A DNA stretch of 64,000 nt from Mixophyes australis (GCA_036250195.1 JAVHZZ010000011.1:55738811-55802810); one strand, 5' to 3'; shown: positions 1 to 11,622, counted from the stretch's first letter. A program made the numbers and translations. The notes: generated by a model from the letters alone, not told the origin.

Positions 1-704
1 CGTAGATCCACTTTGTTACATAAGGAGATAATAGCATCCAACGTAGTAGGGAGTTCATGAGGTGCTAATGCATCTTTTATGCGGTCTGATAGCCCCTGCC
101 AGAAAGCAGCTACCAATGCCTCTTCATTCCATGAAAGTTCTGACGATAATATACAAAAATTAATTACATATTGTGCCACTGTATGAGTCCCCTGACGAAG
201 ATGAAGTATGGCCATTGAGGCAGAGGTGAGACGTCCAGGTTCGTCAAAGATTCGACAAAACATCAAAAGAAAAACTGCATAATCAGAAAAAAGTGGGTCA
301 TTCCTTTCCCAGAGTGGAGATGCCCAGGCTAGGGCTTGGCCATTCAACAGAGAAACCACATATGCCACTTTGGACCTATCAGTGGGAAAGTTCTGTGATT
401 GCAGTTCAAACTGAATCGAAAACTGATTAAGGAAACCACGACACATTTTGGGATTCCCATCAAATTTGGCTGGAACTGCTAACCTGAGTGTAGATGAAAT
501 CACATGGGAGGCCTGGTGTCCCTAAACTTGATCCAAGGAAGAAGCTGGCACTACTGGTGGATTAGTTGGCAATAAGTCCAAACGACCAGCGAGTGCCTGG
601 AGACATTGCAATACTTGGAGCTGTGTATTATCCTGTCGTTCCACACGACCAATCAGATGTTGTAGCATATCCTTTGCGGAAGGCTCCACCGGGGGATCAG
701 ACAT
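1..704 (-). pseudogene. Gag of a sushi-type (chromoviral) Ty3/gypsy element, left part cut by window edge
   Basis: The minus-strand reading is collinear with the better preserved gag at 11637-12569: the N-terminus (MSDPPVEPSAKDMLQHL) matches that gag's N-terminus, and the capsid part shares the wording for NQFSIQFELQ and ASPLWERN. Gag would form the particle that packages the element RNA. The start is the ATG at 702-704, 15 bases inside the LTR end. An in-frame stop at about 522-524 separates the 60-residue N-terminus from the capsid part, so this copy is dead. The rest of the element lies left of the window. Confidence 0.85.
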
Positions 705-719
705 TTGGCCTTATCTTAC

Positions 720-1914
720 TGTCACAGCTAAGGATATTATTGGATCCCCAACCTCTACATAGGTGGTAAAGCAGAGGGTGGTGGAGACAGAACACGCTGG
801 AATAAGTTCAGATGAGAATCACAATGAAGAAATACACAGACGATGAAGTAGTGTTGCAACTTTAGTATATTGTTCAATGGTGCAACAGCAATAATAAGTA
901 TTGAACAACTCAGCTATGCTGAGTACACAGAAAGTCATAAATAAAATATTCACAGCAGTACTTCAGGTGGTAACCATAGGCAACAGCATGTAAACAAATA
1001 ATACAGTTCAACACTGAGATGATGATAATCCAGAACACTTGACACCTTGTAACACCAATATCAATAGAGAAGAATCACTGACACAGCTTGAAAGTCCAAT
1101 AAAGATAGTATAGAGACTTGGCTGATCCAGATGAAATGTGATTCACTTAAGCAGATAGTTGCAGGTAATATAATGGTTCTCCATCAGCGGAACAACAGAT
1201 GTATATAGTCAAAGTACTAGAGACATGCAAGGAATGTTGCTAGAAGTACAGCGTGACAATAGGAATCCAATACACGAAGAAAAATAGGTTCATCACTTGA
1301 TGGAATAGCAGCTGATATCGCACAGAACTTGATTAACAGAGCGGCTCCTAGCTCGGCAATAATACTTGATAATAGTCCAGCAATACTAACAGCAGAATGA
1401 CAATAATAGCCGTGCCGGACCAGAACCACAGATGAGCAGAACTTGATTGTAGTTCAATAAGAATTACAGACTGCCGGGCAGAGAGGTAATAGAGCCAATC
1501 AGTATGCACAGATAGTAATAGGCAACTCACGGGATAGTTCAATGTGCAGATAAAGTTCAAGTAATGATTGCAGCTAGCGATGAACCATGAACAGGTATTC
1601 AGCGGAGCCAGATAGAGATCAGTGATGACAGGCGATCTCGGCAACCGATAACATCCAGAAGACACTCAGAGGATAAGATATACAGTCAGAACCCACGGCA
1701 GGGTAAGTAACATGAAGATCAGGCAATGAATCCCTGATCACAAGAGGTTGAAATAGTCTTCAGTAACCAATAAGCTTCAGAGGGAGGTTCCAATTAGGAA
1801 AATAGAAAACAGCCATGAACAGGTAGAGACTCTGAAACGGGAGACAAGCACCAGCATAGTTCCTTAAAGGGCAAGTCACACAGCAGCACCTAGTTATGGG
1901 AGCGGTGTGTGACA
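720..1914 (-). mobile_element. 5' LTR of the minus-strand gypsy copy at the window start
   Basis: Starts TGTCAC at 720 and ends GTGACA at 1914, the same terminal bases as the other gypsy LTRs in the window. On the minus strand it ends just before the spacer and gag ATG. The interior differs from the 6682 and 12583 LTRs, so it is a relative and not the same subfamily. A GCCTGATCTT tract on the minus strand (1724-1715) lies about 31 nt below a weak TATA-like AT run. Confidence 0.8.
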
Positions 1915-1929
1915 GGCTTATTTGGAAGG

Positions 1930-2340
1930 TGAGCGGTGAGCTGCCGCTGGCCCCTTTCTTGACGGCAGGAGGGCCTCACAAAGAACCTTTTGTTGCTGAA
2001 AATGTTTCCAATTAGTGTTGCAGTGGAATTGTGGGGTCATTGCCTTAGGGACAGGAACATAAATTTCTGGTGTGATAATTTAGGAGTTGTACATGCTATC
2101 AATGACCAAAAAGCCACCTCCCCTCCTGCTTTGAGGTTATTAAAACATTTGATTTATAAATGTTTAACTTTTAACATTGTGTTTAAGGCAAGGCATGTGG
2201 CTGGGTCTATAATGGGAATGCGAATGCTTTGTCAAGATTTGATTGGCGGACGTTTCGTTATCTAGCCCCTTATGCCAAAGATGTTGGTGTTTTATGCCCT
2301 AATTTTGACTGACAGATTATAATTACGGTATAGAAGACCT
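1930..2340 (+). pseudogene. DIRS-type retrotransposon fragment (RNase H region)
   Basis: The translation carries FPISVAVELWG, then WCDNLGVVHAIN, then a long LRLLKHLIYKCLTFNIVF stretch and ARHVAG. This order and wording are typical of the RNase H part of DIRS elements, which use a tyrosine recombinase and not an integrase. The conserved frame continues past the stop near 2263 in another frame (LAPYAKDVGVLCPNFD), so at least one frameshift is present. No recombinase and no inverted termini are seen. It abuts the gypsy LTR at 1914. Confidence 0.8.
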
Positions 2341-2636
2341 TGCAAAAAATGCAGTAGCTCCAGGTACTTCTCACACATATCACCAAATATATCCAACAGT
2401 TTTTCTTTCATGTGCCACCTAATATGCCCACAAGCTTTACTCTCCCATGCTACCCTCTATGTGCCACACCGAGTGGTCTGTATGAATGTTTTCCCAGGCA
2501 GTGGTGGAGTGCAGTATGCACATATGGTCTGGCATGTAGTAGTGGGGTGCAGTATGCATGCATATGTTCTGGCAGGCAGTGGTGGGGTGCAGTATGTATG
2601 CTCTGGTAAGCAGTGGTGGGGTGCAATGTTTTCCCC

Positions 2637-2898
2637 AGCACCAATTTCCCGGGGGCTCCATCTGGCTGTTTTTACCTGCCACCAAGCTCTTAGAGCAAAA
2701 CATAAACCATTGTTTCTCCTATTACAACAGGCACTACGTGAGTACTATAGCCAGCAGTGTATGTTAAACCACTGACCACCAGTCTCACCAGTCCTGGCAG
2801 GTGTGGGGAATAACCTCCATTTTTCAATATTATTGGAAAGCATTACAACTGCCCCCACCCGGCTACTTCTTAATGCCACCCAGCTGTCAAAAATTTTT
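2637..2898. other. Non-repeat spacer inside the minisatellite
   Basis: This stretch lacks the 35-bp unit and has no convincing coding or terminal-repeat signal. Confidence 0.5.
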
Positions 2899-3414
2899 GT
2901 GCAGTGGTGGGGTGCAATGTGTATGTATGTTCTGGCATGCAGTTGTGGGGTACAGTAGGTATGTGTTCTGGAAGGCAGTAGTGAGGTGCAGTATGTATGT
3001 TCTGGCACGCAGTAGTGAGATGGAGTATGTATGTTCTGGCACGCAGTAGTGAGGTGCAGTATGTATGTTCTGTCAGGCAGTGGTGGGGTGCAGTATGTAT
3101 GTATATGTTCTGGCATGCAGTAGTGCGGTGCGGTATGTATGTTCTATAAGGCAATGGTGCAGTGCAGTATGTTTGTCCTGTCAGGCAGTGGTGCGGTGCA
3201 GTATGTATGTTCTGTCAGGCAGTGGTTCGGTGCAGTATGTATGTTCTGTCAGGCAGTGGTGTGGTGCAGTATGTATGTTCTGTCAGGCAGTGGTGGGGTA
3301 TGTATGTATGTTCTGCCAGGCACTGCTGGGATGCAGTGTGTATATGTTCTGGCAGGCAGTGGTGGGGTGCAATATGTATGTGTGTACTGTCAGGCAGTAG
3401 TGGGATGCAGTTTG

Positions 3415-3580
3415 CAGAGCCGTAACTTAGAATTCTAGTGCCTGGGATGAGAAAGACAAATGCCGCCCCCCTAGCACTCAATTTTAACCAAATAAACTTA
3501 AAATATTTCTAAATTGTGCCCCCCTTCAGTGTTGCACCCTGGGCGATCGCCCCTGTCACACATCCCTAGTTACGGCCCTG
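3415..3580. mobile_element. Short hAT-like MITE in the minisatellite
   Basis: Ends are inverted: CAGAGCCGTAACTTAG at the left and CTAGTTACGGCCCTG at the right. The flanking 8-mers GCAGTTTG and GCAGTATG differ at one base, which fits a hAT-type 8-bp target duplication. The same word also occurs in the minisatellite unit, which weakens that argument. There is no coding capacity. Confidence 0.7.
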
Positions 3581-3660
3581 GCAGTATGTATATGTTCTGG
3601 CAGGCAGTGGTGGGGTGCAATATATATGAGTGTACTGTCAGGCAGTGGTGGGGTATGTAT

Positions 3661-4501
3661 TGTCGAAGTCAGCATATTGGATAAAGTCATTTCAATTAAA
3701 ATCGAGCAAAACTTTACTGTCTTTGTCTGAAAAGATGCGTACGGTACGCTATGGCGTGAAAGGGCACGCTATGGCGTGGAAGGGCGTACGCAGCTGCAAC
3801 ACGTGGCAGCAACAGTATTTAGTCTTTTACATACATTTGCACAAAACATTCACACTTGTAAAATAGTACACATTAAAGGTAGTTGCAACACATAGTCATT
3901 TATGTCGAAATATAGTAGTATTTATATGTAATATTATAAGTTATATGCATATCAGTAAAACAAATGGTACACGTTGAAGGAATCTAGTCATGTGTGGTAT
4001 CATACTAATCCTCTTTGCATTTGCAACTGTCCGGTTCACTCTGCGAGGGAATCGCAGAGTGTATACGCAAGTTATTAATGTTAAGGAAGTATGGACTATT
4101 ATGATGAGCAATCTTGGCGGGAAGAACAGAGCTCATCCCCTGGAGAGATGACCCCCTCCTTTGGATTTCTGAGCTTAAACTAGCCTATGATCTGCAAGCC
4201 CCTGGACCCTCCTGATGCCTGGACCAATAGAAGCAAGCCACACCTTTGCATTGTTTTACTGTATCTCTGTTTGCATATAAGCAGCAGCTCCTCATCCAGA
4301 GTTCAGTCACCTAGACCACAGACTTCAGGACTGAATGACTGTTCACTGGATTCAGAGCGCCTGCGATAAGTAACGGCTGTACTTACTATTATTTTGCTAT
4401 GATATATTTACTGCTACTTAAGAGAAAAAAATCTTTGTGCGTTGGAAACACAAATCGAGATTCGACAATCGGTATTGGATAGCGACAAAACGCTCATAAC
4501 A
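3661..4501 (+). repeat. ERV 5' LTR
   Basis: 841 bp, from TGTCGAAGTCAGCA to CGCTCATAACA, matching the 838-bp 3' LTR with visible divergence, so an older insertion. A TATA box (CATATAAGCAGCAG, about 4274-4287) predicts transcription starting near 4303-4308. A short hairpin, CTCTGCGAGGGAATCGCAGAG, lies near 4038. AATAAA-like AT runs precede the conserved U5 segment beginning CTTTGTGCGTTGGAAACACA. Confidence 0.92.
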
Positions 4502-4845
4502 CTCACTGTTTACACCTTACAAATTTGAATGTAACAAATGTGATTTGCACAAGATGACTTTGGTGTTTGACTCTGGCAAGTATTCCTTTTGCACGCACTC
4601 CTGTGGTGTTTCTATATGGTGAGGTGGTGTTTGCTCATTCAATAGGGCAGGAGTATTTACATTTTTTATTTTTTTTTCTACTTTTTATGTTAATATCCCT
4701 AATTCCTTGACTGTACTTTGCCACAAAAAGCAGGAAGATGAATCTTCACTTTATTGTAAGTATTGGTTTCATTGTTTGAGGCAGCGGTGAAAAAGAAAAG
4801 GTGGCAATGTGTCGCCTACAGTTTTGTGTGTTAACTCAGGCTTAT
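4502..4845. other. 344-bp unrelated spacer between two R-U5 copies
   Basis: It is absent from the 3' LTR and has no similarity that I can see to the rest of the ERV. It is AT-rich and contains no long frame. It sits between the complete 5' LTR and an extra R-U5 copy. Origin unknown. Confidence 0.7.
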
Positions 4846-5041
4846 GTCACCTAGACCACAGACTTCAGGACTGAATGACTGTTCACTGGATCCAGAACGC
4901 CTGCGATAAGTAACGGCTGTACTTATTATTATTTCGCTAAGAGATATCTACTGCTACTTTTTGAGAATAAATCTTTGTGCGTTGGAAACACAAATTGAGA
5001 TTCGACAATCGTTATTGGATAGCGACAAAACGCTCATAACA
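4846..5041 (+). repeat. Extra R-U5 segment of the ERV LTR
   Basis: Aligns base for base with 4306-4501 at a constant offset of 540, with scattered substitutions. Its left edge (GTCACCTAGACC) coincides with the predicted transcription start, about 30 nt below the LTR TATA box. Its right edge is the LTR end, directly before the primer-binding site. It is therefore R-U5 without U3. Confidence 0.88.
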
Positions 5042-5044
5042 ATT

Positions 5045-5062
5045 TGGGGGCTCGCAGCGGAG
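5045..5062 (+). promoter_or_regulatory. ERV primer-binding site, tRNA-Pro-like
   Basis: TGGGGGCTCG begins three bases after the LTR end and equals the first ten bases of the tRNA-Pro site used by many gamma-type retroviruses. The next eight bases (CAGCGGAG) do not match tRNA-Pro, so the tRNA assignment is tentative. Confidence 0.6.
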
Positions 5063-5946
5063 GTTTCGTCACCGGATGATACGCAAGACCAACGGATTTC
5101 GGTTCCGCAACAAAGGGTGGAGACGCGTCATATACGGGTAAGAACGCAATGTGTTCAAAACCTGAGAATCAAGGGACAAAAGAGAAAACTGTTTCTTTTT
5201 CTGTCATATTGCGTTTTGATATATTGTATTGCATAGCGTATGTGTACTTCCTGCTTAGCGTATGTGAACTTATGGTAGATTTGCCACGTGGTTAAACAAT
5301 CGTTTTGATAGTTATTATATGTGCATAGTATAATTACTTGTGAAAGCCTCTGGGACATTATTACTATTGTTGGGAACTTTTGATTTTCTGCGCAGAAAAG
5401 GTGTATAGTGTGTGATTTCGTGACGTAGATACACTGTTTATTGTTGAGGTGCTCAGTTGCTGTCTGATGAGGCAGGTTGCCAAACTGAAGAACAGTATAC
5501 GGGGCAGGTATACTGGGAGCGAAAACAAAGGAAGTTTTCGCACGCGCTCCCAAGAGCCAACGCAACACTTATTCATAGTTAGTATTTGTAAGCGTAGCGA
5601 TCGGACCGCACGGCAAGGAAAGCTGTGATTGTAACTTGGGAAGGCAGCGGGGAGGAATTACATTGGAAAGGCTGGTTGATTGAATCGATTTTGTTCTACC
5701 AGTTGTAATAAACTCAACAGTTTTTTGTGGTTTAGCCAGGGTATCGAGGAGCTAATAGACCTTTGGTTCCACAATGATATTTTCTGTGTTAGGGGTCCTC
5801 GTTTAGCACGAGAGGAAGCGAGTGGACGCGGCTTGAGCAAATACGTCCACGGCCAGTTAGAGATCTCTAGCGGTCGAGTGTTTATAGCAAAGGGTTGAAA
5901 GTGTTTTTTTTGGAAGTGTGGTCTGCATAGACTGGTACTGTTCAAC
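5063..5946 (+). other. ERV 5' leader
   Basis: About 0.9 kb of untranslated leader before the gag ATG. It would hold the packaging signal and the splice donor, but I cannot place either with confidence. It contains no coding frame that I believe. Confidence 0.6.
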
Positions 5947-6300
5947 ATGGGTGCTAAGCATACGCTAGAGATGGCCAGTGTACTGCCTAAGGAAGGGCCT
6001 ATTGGTTCAGCACGGTTTCTTATGTGGAAGAAATATGGTGCGTACGCAACTGTGTATTGTGACACGTGGGTCAAGATGACCAAAGAGTGTGATAGGCCTT
6101 TCCCAACAATAGGGAGTTTTAATGCAGAGGTACTAAATACTGTAAAAGATAAAGTGTGGTTGATTAAGTCAACAAAAGTGAGAAATAAACATAATGACTG
6201 TTTAAAATTGTGGCAAATGGAAGGCAACACGTGGCAGAGCAGCGAGTGCACAGCAGAAGTAGGAGTGGCGAAAAGCGCGCACGGTGGAAGTAGCCGTTGA
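5947..6300 (+). pseudogene. gag: ERV gag, matrix part
   Basis: The frame opens with Met-Gly, the N-myristoylation start of retroviral matrix proteins, followed by a lysine-bearing, tryptophan-rich domain (FLMWKKYG, DTWVKMT, KLWQMEG). Matrix targets Gag to the plasma membrane. The ATG is the first after the leader and is followed by about 118 codons. The frame ends at 6300, where the continuation shifts to the overlapping frame from 6297. I read that as a frameshift in an originally single gag gene. Confidence 0.75.
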
Positions 6301-6681
6301 GAAGCGTGGAGAACTCAGCGCAAGCTCGCCCCTGCCACCCTATGTGGCTGGGGGGGGTAAGTACAGCCGTTATTAAAAATAAAAAAAAGGAAATTGCTAA
6401 GTTATATCCTGTTTTAAGTCAGTTTAAAGCAAGTGTTTCTAAAGAAGAGGATGAACCCACTGTAATTTCAGCCATTGCCCATGCTGTTAATATGTTAGAG
6501 GTTCAGCGTAAGTATGGAAAGGGGGCAATGGCTGAGATAGGTGAGAGTAGTGTGACCACTAGGAGAGATAATATTCAAAGTACTGAAGTAGCTAACCCTG
6601 AAGATAGTGAACCGGTGGGTACGTATCCAGTCCGCACAATATCAGTTCCCAATGGGAAGGCGGATAAGGATGGTGTAGTTC
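6297..6681 (+). pseudogene. gag: ERV gag, middle part, cut by the gypsy insertion
   Basis: About 128 codons lead up to the insertion at 6681. They include a basic, poorly conserved linker (VIKNKKKEIAKLYPVLSQF) and a polar, glutamate-rich region expected between matrix and capsid. The frame enters the gypsy LTR at 6682, so the last residues of the apparent frame (to 6725) belong to the LTR. The coding sequence resumes beyond 14331, after the second AGTTC target copy. Confidence 0.75.
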
Positions 6682-8332
6682 TGTCACGGGCACTAGGAGT
6701 CTTTGCCCAGGATATCACCAGATGATGGACTTACCAGAGAAATAGAGTTGGTGCTATGGTTCTCTGGTAGCAGGGTGACAATGGAACAGGAGAAACAGCA
6801 GATGGTGAGAGAATGCTCGAGGAAAGTCTATGACTAGCAGCAGCTGATAATGAGTAGATGAATGTACACGAAGAACCAGATGGACAAGGGAACGTGAGGA
6901 AAGTCAGTGGTCTGCGTATAGCAAGTTGTACCACTGCTATAGTGAGGAGGAATGTCCAGGAGTAGCGAGGAGGTAGTGAGAGTCAGCGGTCTGCGTATAG
7001 CAAGTTGTACAGCTGTCTATAGTGAAGGAATGGAATCCAGGTGAAGGTAGGTAACGGGGAAGTCAGTGGTCTGCGTATAGCAAGTTGTACCACTGCTTAT
7101 GTGAGAGGATACTTGAAACTGGTGTCACAGGGAACAGGAGTCAGTGGTCTGCGTCAGCAAGTTGTACCACTGCTATATATATGTGAGGAGGGGCACGAGG
7201 AGATGAATGTAAAGCAGAGTATACACGGAACACACAGAACTTGATCCCACGATGATATCCACAATACAACGATAACTGACAAGCACTGCTAGAAGTATAC
7301 AAAGTCACAATAACTAATTGGGCAATAGGAAACAAAGTCAATAGTAACAATAGCTTCAGAGGATAGGAGGCTCCGGAGGAGAACACAACTCAGTCCAGAT
7401 GGATATGCAATACACAAGCAAAGTCAATGGAAAGTATGCATACCGCGGTTCAGGAGAGCAGGCTGTCAGAGACACGTGCAGGGATACCTGAACGGCTGAA
7501 GCCCGGCAGGAGGAGAGACCACTGGAGGATGGAAGCGGTAATCAGGTTGGTGCAGCGCACGGCAGGTAATCCAGAATCCACGAAGCAATACTCAGGAAGC
7601 AGTAGTAAGTGGAACTGGAAACATGAAGAACACGGGAGAGTTGAGGCTGTCTGGTATCCAGTAGTAGAGGTGGAGGCAGCGGAGAGCTGACACGATCAAA
7701 CCCAGGAGAGTTGAGACGATCAGGAACTCTGTAGCAGTAATGGAGGCAGTGGATAGGAATCAGCTGAGTGCAGGCACGATGAACACAGGAGAGTTGAAGT
7801 GAACAGGAACTCTGTAGAAGTAACGGAGCAGCGGATAGGAATCAGCTGAGTACAGGTACGATGAACACAGGAGAGTTGAAGTGAACTGGAACTCTGTAGA
7901 AGTAACGGAGGCAGCGGATAGGAATCAGCTGAGTGCAGGTACGATGAACACAGGAGAGTTGAAGTGAACTGGAACTCTGTAGAAGTAACGGAGGCAGCGG
8001 ATAGGAATCAGCTGAGTGCAGGTACGATGAACACAGGAGAGTAGAAGTGGTCTGGAAGCCACAATAGCAGTAAACAGGAATCAGCAGGAGCTGAACACAC
8101 GAGGAACACAGGAACACCTTCAGAGGCTCATGGGGAATGAGACTCCAAGATCAGGCAACCAGGTAATGATCACAGGTGGTTTAAATAGGGAGGGTTGCCT
8201 GATCATCCAATCAATTAAAAGCAACAGGTACTGAAGGTTTGAAAGGGCTGCACATGCGCAGACCCTCAGGATGGCGGACGGCCACGGTTCCTGGATACAC
8301 GGGAAATGGCACTCACAGTCCGGTGAGTGAGA
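6682..8332 (-). repeat. 3' LTR of the nested gypsy element
   Basis: 1,651 bp. It carries two internal arrays: about 77-bp units holding a palindromic AGTGGTCTGCGTATAGCAAG...ACCACT core (6920-7180), and 83-bp units with CAGCGGATAGGAATCAGCTG (about 7690-8050). One 83-bp unit and a 10-bp repeat explain most of the 93-bp length difference from the other LTR. On the minus strand its internal border follows a purine run, AAAAGGGGTGG, the likely polypurine tract. Confidence 0.92.
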
Positions 8333-8975
8333 GTACCACCCCTTTTAAAGGTGGGCACAGAACAACTGGAACCGGGTTTGTCCGGAAACTTGGAATAAAA
8401 CTTCTTAAGAAGAGCTGGAGCATTAAGATCTTCTGCTTTGATCCATGACCGCTCTTCAGGACCAAAGCCCTTCCAATGAACGAGGAAACGAAGAACTCCT
8501 CGCAAAATTTTTGCATCCAATATGTGAGTAATCTCAAAGTCTCTTGATGAATTTGAACTGGCCGCGGTGCTGAAGGAGGGACCGAGAAACGGTTGATGAT
8601 AAGAGGTTTGAGCAAAGACACATGGAAGGCATTGGAAATACGAAGGTTCTTAGGTAGTAGAAGTTTGAAACAAACTGGATTTATCACTTGAATGATCCTA
8701 TACAGACCAATAAAACGAGGAGCGAACTTCATAGATGGGACCTTCAAACGAATATTTTTGGTTGATAACCATACACGATCTCCGATTTTCAGTGGTGGAA
8801 TAGTCCATCTCTTTTTCTCTGCAAAAGACTTATATTTGGCAGATGTCTTCTTTAAACAGGTTTTGACCTGAGACCAAATATTTTTGAAGGTCTGACAAAC
8901 AGTCTCTACAGCAGGAACTTGGGTGGGAGGGAGGGCAGGAAATTCCGGAAAAGACGGATGGTGACCGTAAACCAC
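8266..8975 (-). pseudogene. pol: Gypsy integrase C-terminus and chromodomain
   Basis: The first frame (8975 downwards) gives the integrase C-terminal module with IGDRVWLSTKNI, LKVPSMKFAPRFIGLYRI and NAFHVSLLKPL, the GPY/F-type block of chromoviruses. After a frameshift near 8520, the other frame gives a chromodomain: RFLVHWKGFGPEERSW, with ENLNAP-like ending and KKFYSKFPDKP. The chromodomain guides integration by reading histone marks in this clade. The protein would end in the LTR border. The frameshift separates the chromodomain from the enzyme. Confidence 0.9.
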
Positions 8976-9511
8976 AAAAATGGAGTTTTAGAAGATGACT
9001 CATGATACATGTTGTTATGAGCGAATTCAGCCCATGGAAGCAAATCTACCCAGTTGTCTTGGTTGGCTGAAGAGAACATCCTTATAAAAGTCTCAAGATC
9101 TTGATTGACTCTTTCGGTTTGTCCGTTTGATTGAGGATGGTAGGAGGATGAGAGTGATAATCGGATACCCAAGGTCTTACAGAGGGCCCGCCAGAATCTG
9201 GAAACGAATTGTACTCCTCTATCTGAAACAATCTCGGAGGGACATCCATGAATATGGAAGATTTCTTTGATGAAATAATCAGCCAGAGTAGATGAAGAAG
9301 GTAAACCGGTCAAAGGAACGAAATGTGCCATCTTCGAAAATCTGTCCACCACTACCCAAATAGTATTGCAGTTTTTACTAGGAGGAACATCAGTAACAAA
9401 GTCCATACTAATATGGGTCCACGGCTTGGAAGGAATGGGTAGTGGTTGAAGCAAACCCGCTGGAGTTCTGCGGGGAGTCTTGAACTGGGAACACAATTCA
9501 CACGCAGCCAC
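8906..9511 (-). pseudogene. pol: Gypsy integrase catalytic core
   Basis: Contains the end of the zinc-binding part (CELCSQFKTPR) and the DDE core: SMDFVTDVPPSKNCNTIWVV holds the first Asp, VSDRGVQFVSRFW the second, and GQTERVNQDLE the Glu. It would insert element DNA into chromosomes and make the 5-bp duplications. The first zinc-binding residues are on the upstream frame ending at 9527. The frame runs out in noncanonical residues after about 8970, where another frameshift leads to the C-terminal part. The three catalytic residues are preserved. Confidence 0.9.
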
Positions 9512-9526
9512 AAAATTTTTGACATC

Positions 9527-11249
9527 TTACCTCATAGAAGGCCACCAGTAACTTTGAGAAAGAATTTTAAAGGTCTTGCGTTCACCAGAGTGTCCAGAAA
9601 AACGAGAAGAGTGAAACCACGAAAGGATTTTCTTCCTAAGAGCAGGAGGCACGAGGGTTCTCCCAAATGGTAGCACCTTAGTGGAAGAAGCAGCCAGAGA
9701 AACACATTTGGGGTCTAATATAGAGTGGTTAGGACCATCTTCAACGTCTGAGGACGTCACAAAAGCTCGAGATAGAGCGTCTGCCTTTTTATTTTTTGCA
9801 GCTGGTTTGAAGGTTATGATTAGTTCAAAACGAGAAAAGAAAAGAGACCATCTTGCTTGACGAGGATTCAAACATTGAGCAGACTGTAAATATGACAAAT
9901 TTTTATGATCAGTAAAAATTGTCACAGGATGACGAGCTCCCTCCAACAAATATCTCCATTCCTCTAATGCTACTTTTATAGCCAGCAACTCCTTGTCCCC
10001 GATGGTATAATTCTTCTCCGCAGGCAGAAGACCCCGAGAGTAAAAGGCACAAGGATGGAATTTTTGTTGCTCCGATCTTTGGGAGAGAATGGCTCCTAAA
10101 CCAACATTAGAGGCATCTACCTCTAGGAAGAAGGGAAGCGTCACATCAGGCTGTCGAAGAACAGGAGCAGAGGAGAAGGACTCTTTGAGAAACTGGAAGG
10201 TATGAAGAGCCTCAGAGGACCATTGTTTAGTATTGGCCCCTTTACGAGTTAGGGCCACAATAGGAGATGCAATCGAGGAAAAATCTTGAATGAAGCGTCT
10301 ATAGTAATTGGCAAAACCTAAAAAACGCTGAATTGCACGAAGAGTAGTTGGCTGAGGCCACTGTAACACAGCATTCGCCTTTTCTGGATCCATCTGAAGA
10401 CCAACTCCGGAGACAATATATCCCAGAAATGGAATCTGGGGCAACTCGAATGAACATTTTTCTAACTTGCAGAATAATGAATTTTTCCGGAGTCTGGAAA
10501 GGACTTCTGCCACATGTTGATGATGAGAAGGCAGGTCCTGCGAAAAGATCAATATGTCGTCCAGATAGACGACGACACAAACATATAACAAGTCCCGGAA
10601 GATCTCATTAATGAAACCCTGGAAAACAGCGGGGGCATTACATAACCCGAAGGGCATTACTAAATATTCATAATGCCCGTCTCTGGTGTTGAAAGCTGTC
10701 TTCCATTCGTCACCGGACCTGATTCGAATTAAATTGTAGGCACCACAAAGATCCAACTTGGTAAAGATCCGGGCTCCCTTGATACGATCAAATAACTCAG
10801 TAATTAGTGGAATGGGATACCGATTTTTGATAGTTATGGCGTTAAGTCCACGGAAATCTATGCAAGGGCGTAATGATCCATCCTTCTTTTTTACGAAGAA
10901 AAACCCTGCTCCAGCGGGAGAGGTAGAAGGTCGAATAAATCCTCGCTGGGGATTTTCTTGGATGTATTTTATGTAGCTTGAGTTTCAGGTAACGAAAGTG
11001 GATACACACGTCCCCTGGGAGGAGTCTTGCCAGGTTGAAGATCAATCGGACAGTCCCACGAACGATGAGGAGGAAGACGTTCAGACTGAGTTTTATCAAA
11101 TACATCGGCAAATGAAGCATACTGAGGAGGAAGTCCCGGTGAACAAGGTGAAATGGAGGATTGCTGTATTTTGAGAGGAACGACTTGAGAGAGGCAACGA
11201 TGATGACATTCAGACCCCCAAGACGTAACTTGAGGAGTGTGCCAGTCAA
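9527..11249 (-). pseudogene. pol: Gypsy reverse transcriptase and RNase H
   Basis: The long frame from 10756 to 9527 (409 codons) has RT motif FNTRDGHYEYLVMPFGLCNA and the catalytic YLDDILIFS. RNase H follows with FFLEVDASNVGLGA, GDKELLAIKVALEEW and TDHKNLSYL, then KKADALSR, then the first integrase residues. The N-terminal RT part (PAGAGFFFVKKKDGSLRP, about 10950-10850) is in other frames with breaks, so at least one frameshift separates it. Product: the polymerase that copies element RNA into DNA. The catalytic Asp pair is intact. Confidence 0.92.
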
Positions 11250-11265
11250 TCTGAGGAGAGTGACG

Positions 11266-11622
11266 TTAAAGCCATGGAAGGCCTAATACAATCGGACTGG
11301 TAGTAACAGGGAGAATTAAAAATGAAATTTCTTCCTGGTGTAATACACCAATTTGAAGGGTTACTGGAGACGTACTCTGGGTGATGAGACCATTAATAAT
11401 GCGTGATCCATCGATAGCAGTCACAGTAATAGGTGTCTTCAAAGTAATCACTGGTAGGGACCATTGATTCACAAGGGATTTAGAAATAAAATTTCCTGCA
11501 GTTCCAGAGTCAATAAGTGCTTGGGACTTAAAAGATTTAGTAGCAAAGGAAACTGTAACATCAAAAGCACAAACTTTTAATTTCGTAAAACATGGAGAGG
11601 ACTCCAGGGACCCTAACTTCAC
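11266..11622 (-). pseudogene. pol: Gypsy aspartic protease
   Basis: Contains the active-site triad in the form ALIDSGTAGNFI, a flap-like region around ITVTAIDGSRI and the typical end FLILPVTTSPIVLGLPWL. The enzyme would cut the Gag-Pol polyprotein in the particle. The frame opens 14 bases after the gag stop region in a different frame, as in sushi-type elements that express pol by frameshift or readthrough. It is followed by frame breaks before RT. Confidence 0.88.

Larger units (their letters stand above)
2490..3660. repeat. Minisatellite, about 35-bp unit, left part
   Basis: Degenerate tandem copies of a unit containing GGCAGGCAGTGGTGGGGTGC followed by AGTATGTATGTTCT. The array has a non-repeat gap at about 2637-2898 and a MITE at 3415-3580. 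Open frames on both strands here are repeat artefacts. The array is cut at 3660 by the ERV and resumes at 24800. Confidence 0.9.

Noticed and set aside
2410..3481. Overlapping cysteine- and histidine-rich frames on both strands
   Set aside because: Translation of the 35-bp minisatellite; no start context or family wording.
4038..4062. Hairpin CTCTGCGAGGGAATCGCAGAG as a terminator or regulatory RNA
   Set aside because: It is conserved in both ERV LTRs as part of U3, but nothing shows a function; kept only as an LTR detail.
7842..8117. Frames of about 90 codons repeated at 13827-14102
   Set aside because: Reverse-strand reading of the 83-bp LTR array.
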